Below the pieces are notes generated by a model. That model did no database searches. It saw only the letters and a list, made by a program, of their open reading frames with translations, and was not told the origin of the DNA. Below, piece after piece: positions 45,740 to 54,655 of a stretch of DNA of 64,000 bases. Position 1 is the stretch's first letter; every line of letters begins with the position of its first letter. The DNA is from Paracoccus laeviglucosivorans (GTDB lineage: Bacteria; Pseudomonadota; Alphaproteobacteria; Rhodobacterales; Rhodobacteraceae). The position numbers and the translations under genes were made by a program. Where the stretch lies: NCBI RefSeq assembly GCF_900182695.1, contig NZ_FXTK01000008.1, positions 1 to 64,000 on the forward strand, read 5' to 3'.

Positions 45740-45784
45740 GGGTCGGACTCCGCGGGAATTTGCGGGGCTATAGCGGTTTCCCTG

Positions 45785-48700
45785 TCACGCCACCAGAGCC
45801 TCTGCACGCTTCAGATCCACGCTGACAAGCTGGCTGACGCCCTGTTCAACCATGGTCACACCGAAAAGGCGATCCATCCGCGCCATCGTGACGGCGTGGT
45901 GGGTGATGACCAGAAAGCGCGTATCGGTTCGCCGCGTCATTTCGTCCATCAGGTCGCAGAACCGGGTGACGTTGGCATCGTCCAGCGGTGCGTCCACCTC
46001 GTCCAGCACGCAGATCGGGGCGGGGTTGGCCAGAAACACCGCGAAGATCAGCGCCATTGCCGTCAGCGTCTGCTCGCCCCCCGACAACAGGCTGAGGGTG
46101 CTGAGCTTCTTGCCCGGAGGCTGGCACATGATTTCCAGCCCGGCATCCAGCGGATCGTCGGATTCGACCAGCACCAGCCGCGCCTCTCCGCCGCCGAACA
46201 AATGGGTGAACAGCGTGGTGAAATTGGCGTTCACCGTGTCGAACGCGGCCAGCAGACGCTCGCGCCCCTCGCGGTTCAGGCTGCCGATGCCCTGACGCAG
46301 TTTGCGGATCGCTTCGGTCAGGTCTTCTTTCTCGGCGTTCAGGCGGTCGCGTTCGGTCTCAAGCTCTCGTTTGTCGTCATCGGCGCGCAGGTTGACGGCC
46401 CCCAGCGCATCACGGTTCGCGCGCAGACGCTGGATCTGGTCCTCCAGCGCGTCGGGGCTGATCTCCTCGGCCTCACCCAGCGTTTCCAGCAGCGCCTCGG
46501 GGGTGGTTTCGGCGTCTTCATGGATGCGCAGGCGGGCGGCGGCCTCGGCCTCGGTCGCGGCCTCGGCGCGGGCTTCGCGCGCCGCACGCGCCTCACGCGC
46601 GTCCGAGGCGGCGCGTTCCGCGTCCCGTTCGCCTTCGGATGCCACGCGCAGCGCCTGATCGGCCTGCGACAGCGCAGCGCGGGCGCGGGTCAGGCGGGCG
46701 CTGGCCTGCGCCTCGGCCTCGGTCAGCACCTCGCGGCGTTCGGCAAGGATTTCGGGCTGGGCTTCGGCCTCGTCCAGTTCCTCGGCGGATTGCTCGCGCC
46801 GCGCGGTCAGTTCGGCGGCCCGCGTGCCCGCCTGATCCAGACGCAGACGCCAGCCGGATTCTTCTTTGGTGATTTCCTGCAGACGCTTGGTGCGGGCGGT
46901 CGCTTCGCGGCGCAATTCGTCCAGCGCGCCGCGCCGGGTCATGGTGGCAATCCGCGCGGCCTCGACGCCCATGCGGGCATGGTCCAGCGCATCGGCCAGC
47001 GCGCCGCGATCGGGCAGATCGGCCAAGGTGCGCTCGGCCTCCAGTAGCCGGGCGCGGGCATCGCCGGCATCGGCCTGATGGCGGGCCAGTTCGGCGCGGG
47101 CGGATTCGGCGCGGCTTTGCGTCAGCGACAGCTCGGATTCGGCCCGCGTCACGGCGCGGGCGGCATCCGACAGGCCACGCTCGGCCTCGCGCCGCGCATC
47201 GCGGGCGCGCTTTTCGGCCTCGGTCGCCGCCGCATGACGGTCGCGCAGGGTCTGATGCGCGTCTGCCGCTGCGGTCGCGCGTTCCTGCGCCGCATCGGTC
47301 TGGCCGGTCAATTCAGCAAGCTGGTTTACCTTTTGCAGATGCAGCGCGGCCGAGGACGACGCTTCCCCCGCCATGACCCGCATCCCGTCCCAGCGGAACA
47401 GATCGCCCGCGCGCGTGACCAGCGATTGCCCCGGTTGCAGCCCGGCCTGCAAGGCAGCGCCTGTTTCGGCATCCGCGACCAGCCCGACCTGCGACATGCG
47501 GCGGGTCAGGACATCGGGCCCCTGAACATGGGGGACAAGCGGCTGGACCCCGGCGGGCAAGGGATGCGCGTCGCCATAGCCCGGCAAGGCGTGCCAGCCC
47601 GAGCCGCCATCGGCCAAGCCCATCGACAAATCGTCGCCCAATGCGGCCCCGAACGCCGTTTCATAGCCCCGCGCCACGCACACCAGATCAAGGATCGAGC
47701 CGCCATGATCGCCGCGTTCCACCAGCCGCTTCAGCGCCGCCATTTCGGCATTCAGCGCGGAAAGTTCGCCCTCGGCCTCGGCGCGGGCGGCGCGGGCGGC
47801 GGATTCCTCGGCCTCCAGCGCGGCGCGGTCCTCCTCGGTGGCGGCAAGGGTGTCCTCGGCGATCTCGACCCGCTCGCGGGCGGCTTCCATGGTTTCTTCG
47901 GCGGCCTCGCGGGCGGCTTCGGCCTCAAGACCGGCCTCGGCTGCGGATTCGGTGGCGGTCTGGGCAGCTTCGGCGGCGCGGCTGGCGCGGTCCTGCATCT
48001 GGCGCAGGTCGTGGACCAGACGTTCCGCCGATTGGTGGCGGGCGGCAAGGCGGGCGGATTCGTCGGTCAGCTCGGTCAGCTTGGCTTCGACCTCGCGCAG
48101 CGCCTCGGCGGCTTCCTCGGCCATATCCGAGGTCGTCTCCAGCCGGTCGTCATGGCCCTGCCCGGCCTTTTCCAGCTCGCGGCGTTCCCATTCCAGCCGC
48201 TCGATCACCTCACCCGCATCGCGGTTCAGCGCCGCTTCGCGGTCGATGTCGCGGTCAAGCTGGGCGATACGCGCCAGCAAGGTCTTGATGGTCTGGGCGG
48301 CGCGGGCCTCGGCCTCGTCCAGCGCCTCACGCTCAACCGTGGCGCGGGACAGGATGGCGGCGGCGACCTGCTCTTCCTCGCGCAGGGGGGGCAGGACGGC
48401 ATCGGCCGCCTCGCGGGCGGCAATGGCGCGGCGGGCCTGCGCCTCGGCCTCACCCGCCACGCGGATCGCTTCGCGCAGGGTCTCAAGCGCCAGCGTCTTC
48501 GCCTGATCGGCCTCGGCCCAGCGGCGATACAGCAGCAAGCCTTCGGCGCGGCGCAGGGCTGCGCCGATTTCGCGGTAACGCGCCGCGGCGCGCGCCTGAC
48601 GCGCCAGCGATGCGGCCTGCGTGGACAGCTGATCCAGCGTATCATCAACGCGGGTCAGGTTCGCCTCGGCGGCGTTCAGTTTCAGCTCGGCCTCGTGTCG

Positions 48701-49267
48701 GCGCTGATACAGGCCCGAGATCCCGGCCGCTTCCTCAAGGATGCGGCGGCGGGCCTTGGGCTTGGCGTTGATCAGTTCCGAAATCTGCCCCTGCCGCACC
48801 AGCGCCGGCGAATGCGCCCCGGTCGAGGCATCGGCGAACAGCATCTGCACATCGCGCGCCCGCACGTCCTTGCCGTTGATGCGATAGGCGGAACCGGCAT
48901 CGCGGGTGATCCGCCGCGTGATGTCCAGCGCATCGCTGTCATTCATCCCGGCGGGGGCCAGACGGTCCTTGTTGTCGATGGTCAGCGTGACTTCGGCATG
49001 GGCGCGGGCGGAGCGACGGGTGGTGCCCGCAAAAATCACGTCCTCCATCCCTTCGCCGCGCATGGCGGTGGGGCGGTTTTCGCCCATGACCCAGCGCAGC
49101 GCCTCAAGCAGGTTGGACTTGCCGCAGCCATTCGGCCCGACCACGCCGGTCAGCCCTTCGCGGATGACCAGATCGGTCGGGTCCACGAAGCTTTTGAAGC
49201 CGTTGAGGCGAAGCCGGTCAAAGCGCAATGCGGTTTCCTTGCTGGTGCGACTGGGATTTTCCGTCAT
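45785..49267 (-). CDS. smc: Chromosome segregation protein SMC
   Basis: 1160 residues. The N-terminal ATPase half has Walker A GPNGCGKS at 44-51. Two very long coiled-coil arms (Ala/Glu/Arg-rich) flank a hinge at about residues 520-650 (GYETAFGAALGDDLSMG, GDLFRWDGMRVMAG). The C-terminal half contains the signature LSLLSGGEQTLTAMALIF and Walker B PICVLDEVDAPLDD. It forms the condensin ring with ScpA and ScpB, which are outside the window. AAGGGCCGC precedes the ATG. The high Ala/Arg codon bias reflects the coiled coils. Confidence 0.96.
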   Translation of the reverse strand: MTENPSRTSKETALRFDRLRLNGFKSFVDPTDLVIREGLTGVVGPNGCGKSNLLEALRWVMGENRPTAMRGEGMEDVIFAGTTRRSARAHAEVTLTIDNKDRLAPAGMNDSDALDITRRITRDAGSAYRINGKDVRARDVQMLFADASTGAHSPALVRQGQISELINAKPKARRRILEEAAGISGLYQRRHEAELKLNAAEANLTRVDDTLDQLSTQAASLARQARAAARYREIGAALRRAEGLLLYRRWAEADQAKTLALETLREAIRVAGEAEAQARRAIAAREAADAVLPPLREEEQVAAAILSRATVEREALDEAEARAAQTIKTLLARIAQLDRDIDREAALNRDAGEVIERLEWERRELEKAGQGHDDRLETTSDMAEEAAEALREVEAKLTELTDESARLAARHQSAERLVHDLRQMQDRASRAAEAAQTATESAAEAGLEAEAAREAAEETMEAARERVEIAEDTLAATEEDRAALEAEESAARAARAEAEGELSALNAEMAALKRLVERGDHGGSILDLVCVARGYETAFGAALGDDLSMGLADGGSGWHALPGYGDAHPLPAGVQPLVPHVQGPDVLTRRMSQVGLVADAETGAALQAGLQPGQSLVTRAGDLFRWDGMRVMAGEASSSAALHLQKVNQLAELTGQTDAAQERATAAADAHQTLRDRHAAATEAEKRARDARREAERGLSDAARAVTRAESELSLTQSRAESARAELARHQADAGDARARLLEAERTLADLPDRGALADALDHARMGVEAARIATMTRRGALDELRREATARTKRLQEITKEESGWRLRLDQAGTRAAELTARREQSAEELDEAEAQPEILAERREVLTEAEAQASARLTRARAALSQADQALRVASEGERDAERAASDAREARAAREARAEAATEAEAAARLRIHEDAETTPEALLETLGEAEEISPDALEDQIQRLRANRDALGAVNLRADDDKRELETERDRLNAEKEDLTEAIRKLRQGIGSLNREGRERLLAAFDTVNANFTTLFTHLFGGGEARLVLVESDDPLDAGLEIMCQPPGKKLSTLSLLSGGEQTLTAMALIFAVFLANPAPICVLDEVDAPLDDANVTRFCDLMDEMTRRTDTRFLVITHHAVTMARMDRLFGVTMVEQGVSQLVSVDLKRAEALVA

Positions 49268-49371
49268 AGCGGCCCTTCAAGTCAACCAGAACCCCCATAT
49301 CTGGCGGTCCGCAGGCGGTTATCCACAAGATTTGAGTAAACAGCCGCCGAAACGGGTGCTAATCTGCCCGC

Positions 49372-49713
49372 ATGATCCCCGCGCTTGCCATCCTGCTGTC
49401 ATTTCAACTGCTGGGCGAGGTCGCTGCACGCGGCCTTGGCCTGCCACTGCCCGGTCCGGTGATCGGGCTTCTGGCGCTGGTCGTCAGTTGCAGCCTGCGC
49501 CCCGCTTTGGCCGACCGGCTGCGGCCGGTGGTGCAGGGCTTGCTGGGCAACCTTTCGCTGTTCTTCGTGCCCGCAGGCGTCGGCGTCATCGCCCATATCG
49601 GCGAATTCCGCAGCGAGGGGCTGGCGATTGCCATCGCCCTGACCGTCTCGACCGCGCTGGCAATCGCGGTTGGCGCGCTGGTCTTCAAGCTTGTGGCAAA
49701 GGACGACGAATGA
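49372..49713 (+). CDS. CidA/LrgA-family membrane protein
   Basis: A 113-residue small membrane protein with four helices and the CidA/LrgA motif LGLPLPGPVIGLLALV plus GNLSLFFVPAGVGVI. Such proteins form holin-like or transporter complexes with LrgB; some homologues move pyruvate or glycolate. It overlaps the lrgB-like gene by 4 bp. The gene is divergent from smc. Confidence 0.88.
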   Translation: MIPALAILLSFQLLGEVAARGLGLPLPGPVIGLLALVVSCSLRPALADRLRPVVQGLLGNLSLFFVPAGVGVIAHIGEFRSEGLAIAIALTVSTALAIAVGALVFKLVAKDDE

Positions 49714-50426
49714 CCGATCCCGCGCTGATCTGGTCCTATCTGTCGCAGGAACCGCTGCTGTGGCTGACGGCGACGCTGATCGCCTATTGGCTGGGCGACC
49801 AGTTCTTTCGCCGCATGGGACGGCAAAGCTGGGCCAATCCGGTGATGGTGGCGGTGATCCTGCTGGCGCTGGTGCTTTGGGCCACGGGCACCACCTATCA
49901 GACCTATTTCGAGGGCGCGCAGTTTGTCCATTTCATGCTTGGCCCCGCCACCGTCGCGCTAGGGATGCCGCTTTACGAAAACCTGCACCGCGTGCGCAAG
50001 GCGGCATTGCCGCTGATTGCCGCGCTGGTGGCGGGGTCGGTGACGACGATTGTCTCGGTCCTGCTGATCGCCAGGGGCTTCGGCCTGTCGGATGTGATGC
50101 TGGCCAGCCTTGCGCCGAAATCGACCACCGCGCCGGTGGCCATCGGCATCGCGGAAAGTCTGGGCGGAGAGCCGACGATCACCGCTGTGCTGGTGCTGCT
50201 GACAGGCATGTTCGGCGCGATTATCGCAACGCCGTTCCTGAATCTGCTGGGCATCCGCGACTGGCGGGCGCGCGGCTTTGCGGTGGGGGTCGCGGCGCAT
50301 GGCATCGGCACGGCCCGCGCCTTTCAGGTCAATGAAACGGCGGGCGCATTCGCCAGCATCGGCATGGGGCTGAACGCCGTGCTGACCGCGATCATCGCAC
50401 CGCTGATCCTGCATCTGTTCCAATAA
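49710..50426 (+). CDS. LrgB-family membrane protein
   Basis: A 238-residue multi-spanning membrane protein of the LrgB/CidB family: FMLGPATVALGMPLYENLHRV, LAPKSTTAPVAIGI and GVAAHGIGTARAFQVNETAG are the conserved segments. It is paired with the CidA/LrgA-like gene upstream (ATGA). Plant and bacterial relatives transport glycolate/glycerate or pyruvate; a classical murein-hydrolase control role is also described. The substrate here is unknown. Confidence 0.92.
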   Translation: MTDPALIWSYLSQEPLLWLTATLIAYWLGDQFFRRMGRQSWANPVMVAVILLALVLWATGTTYQTYFEGAQFVHFMLGPATVALGMPLYENLHRVRKAALPLIAALVAGSVTTIVSVLLIARGFGLSDVMLASLAPKSTTAPVAIGIAESLGGEPTITAVLVLLTGMFGAIIATPFLNLLGIRDWRARGFAVGVAAHGIGTARAFQVNETAGAFASIGMGLNAVLTAIIAPLILHLFQ

Positions 50427-50430
50427 AAAG

Positions 50431-50450
50431 GGCCGCCCCGAAGGACGGCC
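50431..50450 (-). terminator. Rho-independent terminator of the DUF6280-like gene
   Basis: Read on the minus strand, GGCCGTCC-TTCG-GGGCGGCC is an 8-bp stem with one G-T pair and a TTCG tetraloop, followed by CTTTTTATT. It stops transcripts from the minus-strand gene at 50476-50796. It also sits directly behind the convergent lrgB stop. Confidence 0.85.
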
Positions 50451-50475
50451 AATAATCGCCGGGTGGACGCGGGGC

Positions 50476-50796
50476 TTATGCCGCGTCGGCTTCCTCGGCG
50501 GCGTGGCGGCGTTCGGATTCTTCGCGCGACAGCGCGACCGAGGTGCGCACGCCCTTGGAGACGAATTCCATCAGACCTTTCACGACACGCTCGTTCGGGT
50601 CGATCCCGGCGCAGGACAGAACCTCGCGCCCGTCGCGCGAACGTGCCCAACGTGCAATTTGATCAGGCCCGTTGCCGTATTTTTTGTCATCCGCGATCGC
50701 GTCATCAAGCGCAGCCAGCACAACGGCGGCAAAAAGCTTGCGGGCACGCTGCCCCTGTTCGAAATTGAAAGCCGAACCATCCACGAAATCGCGCAT
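50476..50796 (-). CDS. Conserved Rhodobacterales protein, probably DUF6280
   Basis: A 106-residue cytoplasmic protein: RARKLFAAVVLAALDDAIAD, ARSRDGREVLSCAGIDPNER and VKGLMEFVSKGVRTSVALSR. I recognise it as a short family strongly conserved in Rhodobacterales (I believe DUF6280), function unknown. AAGGATAAC precedes the ATG at 50796; upstream in-frame sequence looks non-coding. It ends at a strong terminator. Confidence 0.75.
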   Translation of the reverse strand: MRDFVDGSAFNFEQGQRARKLFAAVVLAALDDAIADDKKYGNGPDQIARWARSRDGREVLSCAGIDPNERVVKGLMEFVSKGVRTSVALSREESERRHAAEEADAA

Positions 50797-51148
50797 TCTG
50801 TTATCCTTTTTTTCTTGCAGTACCGCATATATCGGCAGGACCCCTGTCCTGTCGCTCTTGATCGCCAATGACTGGCGGCGCAGAGCGGGACTTAACCGAT
50901 CCCGCCTTTGATTCGGTATGGCCTAGCCCTCATGCCAGCCATGCACCTAACGCAAACCCAAGTAATTGCTAGACTAGATCGCGAATGTTAAAACTTTCAC
51001 GACAAAGATTTCCCGTTGTCGAACCCTTGACAACGCGCGAACCCTGAATTTGTTGCCTTGCAGCACGCCACTCGATATAGGTGCGCGCGACTGTGGTTCA
51101 ACCCTTTCGGGCCACGTCGATTTTCCTAATATCTTCAAGGTAATCCCG
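50797..51148. other. 352-bp divergent intergenic region, promoters for the DUF6280-like gene and efp
   Basis: No gene is seen here. On the minus side there is a TATATG-like element (complement of 50826-50831) and a small dyad CAGGAC/GTCCTG at 50836-50851 close to the gene start. A weak stem GCGGGA/TCCCGC lies near 50886-50905. On the efp side are an inverted repeat and a possible promoter, listed separately. I find no tRNA or small ORF that I can support. Confidence 0.6.
51015..51081 (+). promoter_or_regulatory. efp upstream inverted repeat and candidate promoter
   Basis: GTTGTC (51015-51020) and GACAAC (51029-51034) form an 8-nt-spaced dyad that overlaps a perfect TTGACA at 51027-51032. No good -10 stands at the right distance from that TTGACA. 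Further down, TTGCCT (51053-51058) and TATAGG (51076-51081) have a 17-bp spacer and are a plausible sigma-70 promoter. Assignment is tentative. Confidence 0.4.
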
Positions 51149-51712
51149 ATGGCCAAGATCAATGGCAATGAAATCAAGCCCGGTTTCGTCCTGGAACATG
51201 ACGGCGGGCTGTGGGCTGCGGTCAAGGTCAACCACGTCAAGCCCGGCAAGGGCGGCGCATTCGCGCAGGTCGAGCTGAAAAACCTGCGTGACGGGCGCAA
51301 ATTGAATGAGCGTTTCCGTTCCGAAGACAAGGTGGATCAGGTCCAGCTGGAGTTCAAAGACCAGCAATTCCTGTATGAAACCGACGGCAAGCTGGTCTTC
51401 ATGGACAGCGAGACGTTCGAGCAGACCGAGCTGGACGCCGACCTGTTGGGCGACCGCCGCCCCTTCCTGCAGGACGGCATGATCGCCGCCGTGGAATATT
51501 ACGGCGACGAGGCGCTGTCGGTGCGAATCCCCCAGAAAGTCGTGTGCAAGGTCGTCGAGACCGAGCCGGTGCTGAACGGTCAGACCGCCGCGAAAAGTTT
51601 CAAGCCGGCGATTCTGGACAATGGCGTGCGCGTCATGATCCCGCCCTTTGTCGGTCAGGACGAAGATATCGTCGTCAACACTGAATTGTTCGAGTATTCT
51701 GAACGGGCGTGA
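51149..51712 (+). CDS. efp: Elongation factor P
   Basis: 187 residues, the usual length, three beta-barrel domains. The N-terminal domain carries the modified-lysine loop VKPGKGGAF with Lys34, the position beta-lysylated by EpmA in many bacteria. The C-terminal domain contains [16 protein letters not shown] relieves ribosome stalling at polyproline stretches, and several proteins here are Pro-rich, including the PopZ-like and NlpD-like ones. AAGGTAATCCCG precedes the ATG. No epmA or epmB gene is in the window. Confidence 0.97.
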   Translation: MAKINGNEIKPGFVLEHDGGLWAAVKVNHVKPGKGGAFAQVELKNLRDGRKLNERFRSEDKVDQVQLEFKDQQFLYETDGKLVFMDSETFEQTELDADLLGDRRPFLQDGMIAAVEYYGDEALSVRIPQKVVCKVVETEPVLNGQTAAKSFKPAILDNGVRVMIPPFVGQDEDIVVNTELFEYSERA

Positions 51713-51717
51713 GAACC

Positions 51718-51744
51718 TGCACCTGATGCCGCGTGTCAGGTGCA
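51718..51744 (+). terminator. Stem-loop terminator after efp
   Basis: TGCACCTGA (51718-51726) and TCAGGTGCA (51736-51744) form a perfect 9-bp stem with a 9-nt loop, six bases past the efp stop, followed by ATTTCCC. The T-tract is short, so termination may be partial. Confidence 0.6.
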
Positions 51745-51821
51745 ATTTCCCGCGAGCCTGATTGTGGCTGCTGGCAAACCGTGACAGGTGTGCCGGCTTT
51801 CCGCCCTGAAGGGTTCGTTAA

Positions 51822-52079
51822 ATGTCTCGGTATCGTCCACCAGATGACCCACGCCCCGATTCTGTCGGAGGGGCCGCAGTTCTGCCCGCGCTTGAACAGC
51901 TCAGGGCGGCGCAGGAACAGTTGTTGCAGCTTGAAATGATCGCTCTGGAAATGTTTCGGGCCATGCGCAGAACGGACCAGTGCGGGGCGTCGATCGGCTG
52001 GAATCCGCCCAGTCGCGCAGTCCACGGCGACCCGAAGCCGCAGCCCGGCGTTGTCGGATCAGGCAAGCGGAGAGATTGA
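51822..52079 (+). CDS. Hypothetical small protein before a GNAT
   Basis: An 85-residue reading frame with ATG at 51822 behind AAGGG and a stop that overlaps the acetyltransferase start by one base (TGATG), which supports it being real. It has a predicted amphipathic helix (LEQLRAAQEQLLQLEMIALE) and a Pro/Gly-rich tail. No recognised family. It may be a translational leader for the GNAT gene. Confidence 0.5.
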   Translation: MSRYRPPDDPRPDSVGGAAVLPALEQLRAAQEQLLQLEMIALEMFRAMRRTDQCGASIGWNPPSRAVHGDPKPQPGVVGSGKRRD

Positions 52080-52387
52080 TGTCACAACCCAGCATTCGCG
52101 TCGCACATGAGGATTACGGAACCTCGGGTCGCTATGTCGTCTCGGGTCAGGGGATGGAAGGCGAGGCCGAGATGACCTGGCGTTCGGGCGGACCGGGCAT
52201 CATCGTGGCCGACCATACCTATGCCCCGCCCGCGATGCGCGGCACGGGCGCGGCAGGCGCCATGATGCGCCGTCTGATCGAAGACGCGCGCAACAGGGGC
52301 CTGCGGATCGTGCCGGCATGTAGCTATGTCCGCGCGCAGTTCGACCGCCATCCCGAATGGGCCGAATTGCGGCTGGATCAGGCATGA
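52079..52387 (+). CDS. YjdJ-type GNAT N-acetyltransferase
   Basis: A 102-residue minimal acetyltransferase of the YidJ/At1g77540-like type: AEMTWRSGGPGIIVADHTYA, the acetyl-CoA pyrophosphate loop in MRGTGAAGAMM, and IVPACSYVRAQFDRHPEWAE with the conserved Cys. GCGGAGAG precedes the ATG at 52079. The acceptor substrate is unknown. It is convergent with the LysR-family gene, 10 bp away. Confidence 0.88.
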   Translation: MSQPSIRVAHEDYGTSGRYVVSGQGMEGEAEMTWRSGGPGIIVADHTYAPPAMRGTGAAGAMMRRLIEDARNRGLRIVPACSYVRAQFDRHPEWAELRLDQA

Positions 52388-52397
52388 CCGCGCCTGC

Positions 52398-53348
52398 CTA
52401 ACCGCGTCGCTGGCGCAGTTCATCCCGCAGGATTTTCAGGAAAGTCTGGGCGGCAGGCGTCGGCACCCGATCGCGCAGCGTCACCACCGAATAGGATGCG
52501 ACCGCCAGATCACGGGCCAGCGGCAGACAGACCAAAGGTGAGGCGCGTTCAGTCGAAAACAGCCGCGCCGCTGGCGTAGACATGACGCCCACCGCCTGCG
52601 ATTGCAGCACAAACGCCAATGTCAGCATCAGCGACCCCGTTTCAATCACGGTGTCGGGCATCGGCAGACCCTGATCCTGCAGATAGCGTTCGACCGTGCT
52701 GCGCAGCAGGCTGCCCGAAGGCTGCATGACCCAATCATATCCCATGCAATCGCCCAGCGTGCATCCCGCCGCCAGCGGATGACCGCGCCGCACAATCAGC
52801 GACAGCGGCTCTGGCCCGATGGGGCTTTGATCGAATGGCGCGGGGTCCAGCCGTTCAGGGACGCGGCCCAGATACAGGTCAAGCTGGCCCGACAGCAGTT
52901 CGGCGGACAGCCGGTCGCTGTTGCCCACGTCGATTTTCACGCGCAGATGCGGCTCGGACTGTTCGATCCCGCGCACGATGGGCAGCACAAGGTCCAGCGA
53001 CGGCCCTGAAACCGAACCCAGATGCACCGATCCCACCCGGCCCCGGTCGATGTCGCGCACCTCGCGCCCGGCCACGTCAAGGTCGCGCAGCATGGCGCGG
53101 GCGCGTTCGGCCAGACGTTCACCCGCCGGGGTCAGGCTGACGCCGCGGCTATGACGCTGCGTAAGTTGCGCCCCGACGATGCGCTCCAGATCGGACAGCA
53201 TTCGCGACGCCGCAGGCTGGGTCATGTTGGTGATCGCCGCCGCCCGGCTAAGCTGGCCGCTGCGTTCCACCGCCACAAGCAGCGATAACTGGCGCAGCTT
53301 GATGCCGCGCGACAGCAATTCTTCGCCCTGATCCCGGTCGCCCCGCAT
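52398..53348 (-). CDS. LysR-family regulator, GbpR-like, of the sugar operon
   Basis: A 316-residue LysR-type regulator. The N-terminal helix-turn-helix holds KLRQLSLLVAVERSGQLSRA and TQPAASRMLSDLE; the effector domain follows. In Agrobacterium a LysR protein, GbpR, is divergent from chvE and controls it in response to aldoses, and the same layout occurs here, so a GbpR-like role is likely. The ATG at 53348 is used because GGGATGGGGTGG precedes it; ATGs at 53357 and 53384 are alternatives. A LacI-type palindrome lies 17-26 bp upstream. Confidence 0.85.
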   Translation of the reverse strand: MRGDRDQGEELLSRGIKLRQLSLLVAVERSGQLSRAAAITNMTQPAASRMLSDLERIVGAQLTQRHSRGVSLTPAGERLAERARAMLRDLDVAGREVRDIDRGRVGSVHLGSVSGPSLDLVLPIVRGIEQSEPHLRVKIDVGNSDRLSAELLSGQLDLYLGRVPERLDPAPFDQSPIGPEPLSLIVRRGHPLAAGCTLGDCMGYDWVMQPSGSLLRSTVERYLQDQGLPMPDTVIETGSLMLTLAFVLQSQAVGVMSTPAARLFSTERASPLVCLPLARDLAVASYSVVTLRDRVPTPAAQTFLKILRDELRQRRG

Positions 53349-53364
53349 CCACCCCATCCCAATG

Positions 53365-53374
53365 TTAGCGCTAA
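53365..53374. promoter_or_regulatory. LacI-type palindromic operator motif
   Basis: TTAGCGCTAA is a perfect 10-bp palindrome in the context TGTTAGCGCTAAGA, the CG-centred pattern used by many alphaproteobacterial LacI-family sugar repressors. It lies just upstream of the LysR gene and about 207 bp before chvE. No LacI gene is in the window. A second 8-bp palindrome, GATATATC, is at 53389-53396. Confidence 0.55.
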
Positions 53375-53414
53375 GACATACCATGAATGATATATCTGAC
53401 CACGCAAACCGAAA

Positions 53415-53472
53415 TTGACGCGATGGATTGGCCGGGGCTAGCCTGTGAATGTGCAGGCGGATCAAATCCGCC
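53415..53472 (+). promoter_or_regulatory. Candidate chvE promoter and leader hairpin
   Basis: TTGACG (53415-53420) with an 18-bp spacer to TAGCCT (53439-53444) is a plausible but imperfect sigma-70 promoter. A short perfect hairpin follows, GGCGGAT (53456-53462) and ATCCGCC (53466-53472) with a CAA loop, in what would be the chvE leader. The strong ribosome-binding site GGAGGAAG is at 53573-53580. Confidence 0.4.
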
Positions 53473-53581
53473 GCCGCGGCCGGGGGTCATGCGCCCAGCC
53501 GTGTAGTCGGGGGGAAGCAGCAGAAGTTCGAAACAAGGCGCCGTCGAGCGCCCTCTTCTGCCGTGCATATGTGGAGGAAGA

Positions 53582-54646
53582 ATGTTCAATCTCAGGAAAA
53601 TCGCCCTTGCGGCGGCTTCGATCGCGGCGCTTTCGGTTCCCGGCATTGCGGCCGCCGAAGGTATGGTCGGCATCTCGATGCCCACCAAGACCTCGGCGCG
53701 CTGGATCGACGACGGCAACAACATGGTCAAGCAGTTCCAGGAAGCGGGCTATCAGACCGACCTGCAATATGCCGATGACGACATTCCGAACCAGCTTGCC
53801 CAGATCGAAAACATGATCACCAAGGGCGTGAACGTGCTGGTGATCGCGGCCATCGACGGCACCACGCTGTCGAACGCGCTGGCCAATGCCAAGGCGGCGG
53901 ATGTCAAGATCATCGCCTATGACCGGCTGATCCGCGACACGCCCGACATCGACTATTACGCCACCTTCGACAACTTCAAGGTCGGCGTCGAACAGGCGAC
54001 CACGCTGGTCGACGGTCTGAAAGAACGTTTCCCAGACGTGAAGCCGTGGAACGTGGAACTGTTCGGCGGCAGCCCGGACGACAACAACGCCTTCTTCTTC
54101 TATGACGGCGCCATGTCGGTCATCCAGCCGCTGATCGACGACGGCTCGATCGTGATCCCGTCGGGCCAGATGGGCATGGACAAGGTGGGCACCCTGCGTT
54201 GGGACCCGGCAACCGCCCAGTCGCGCATGGATAACATCCTGTCAGCCAACTACACCGACAAGCAGGTGAACGGCGTGCTGTCGCCCTATGACGGGCTGTC
54301 CATCGGCATCCTGTCGTCGCTGAAAGGCGTGGGCTACGGTTCGGGCGACATGAAGATGCCGATCGTGTCGGGTCAGGATGCAGAACTGCAATCCGTCAAG
54401 TCGATCCAGGCCGGCGAGCAGTATTCGACCATCTTCAAGGACACCCGCGAACTGGCCAAGGTCACCGTCGGCATGGTCAACGCCATGATGAAAGGCGAAG
54501 AGCCGCAGGTGAACGACACCGAGACCTATAACAACGGCGTCAAGGTCGTCCCGTCCTACCTGCTGGAGCCGGTGGCAGTGACCGAAAAGAACCTGACCGA
54601 TGTTCTGGTCGGCTCGGGCTATTACACCGAAGATCAACTGAAGTGA
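53582..54646 (+). CDS. chvE: ChvE-like periplasmic aldose-binding protein
   Basis: A 354-residue solute-binding protein with signal peptide (ending IAAAEG). It matches Agrobacterium ChvE closely in the stretches [56 protein letters not shown] and [20 protein letters not shown]. ChvE binds galactose, glucose, arabinose, xylose and other aldoses; in Agrobacterium it also signals to VirA. No two-component partner is visible here, so transport is the likely role. GGAGGAAG precedes the ATG. A strong stem-loop separates it from gguA. Confidence 0.95.
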   Translation: MFNLRKIALAAASIAALSVPGIAAAEGMVGISMPTKTSARWIDDGNNMVKQFQEAGYQTDLQYADDDIPNQLAQIENMITKGVNVLVIAAIDGTTLSNALANAKAADVKIIAYDRLIRDTPDIDYYATFDNFKVGVEQATTLVDGLKERFPDVKPWNVELFGGSPDDNNAFFFYDGAMSVIQPLIDDGSIVIPSGQMGMDKVGTLRWDPATAQSRMDNILSANYTDKQVNGVLSPYDGLSIGILSSLKGVGYGSGDMKMPIVSGQDAELQSVKSIQAGEQYSTIFKDTRELAKVTVGMVNAMMKGEEPQVNDTETYNNGVKVVPSYLLEPVAVTEKNLTDVLVGSGYYTEDQLK

Positions 54647-54655
54647 TCTTTTCCC

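Noticed and set aside
47078..49339. 753-residue plus-strand frame over smc
   Set aside because: Antisense of SMC; repetitive Gly/Leu/Arg-rich translation produced by coiled-coil codons.
48906..49709. Plus-strand frame joining to lrgB
   Set aside because: The region is antisense to smc and then overlaps the LrgA-like gene out of frame; lrgB starts at 49710.
50880..51000. Possible tRNA or small RNA in the efp upstream gap
   Set aside because: I looked for a cloverleaf and found only a short GCGGGA/TCCCGC stem; no acceptor, T or anticodon arm pattern.
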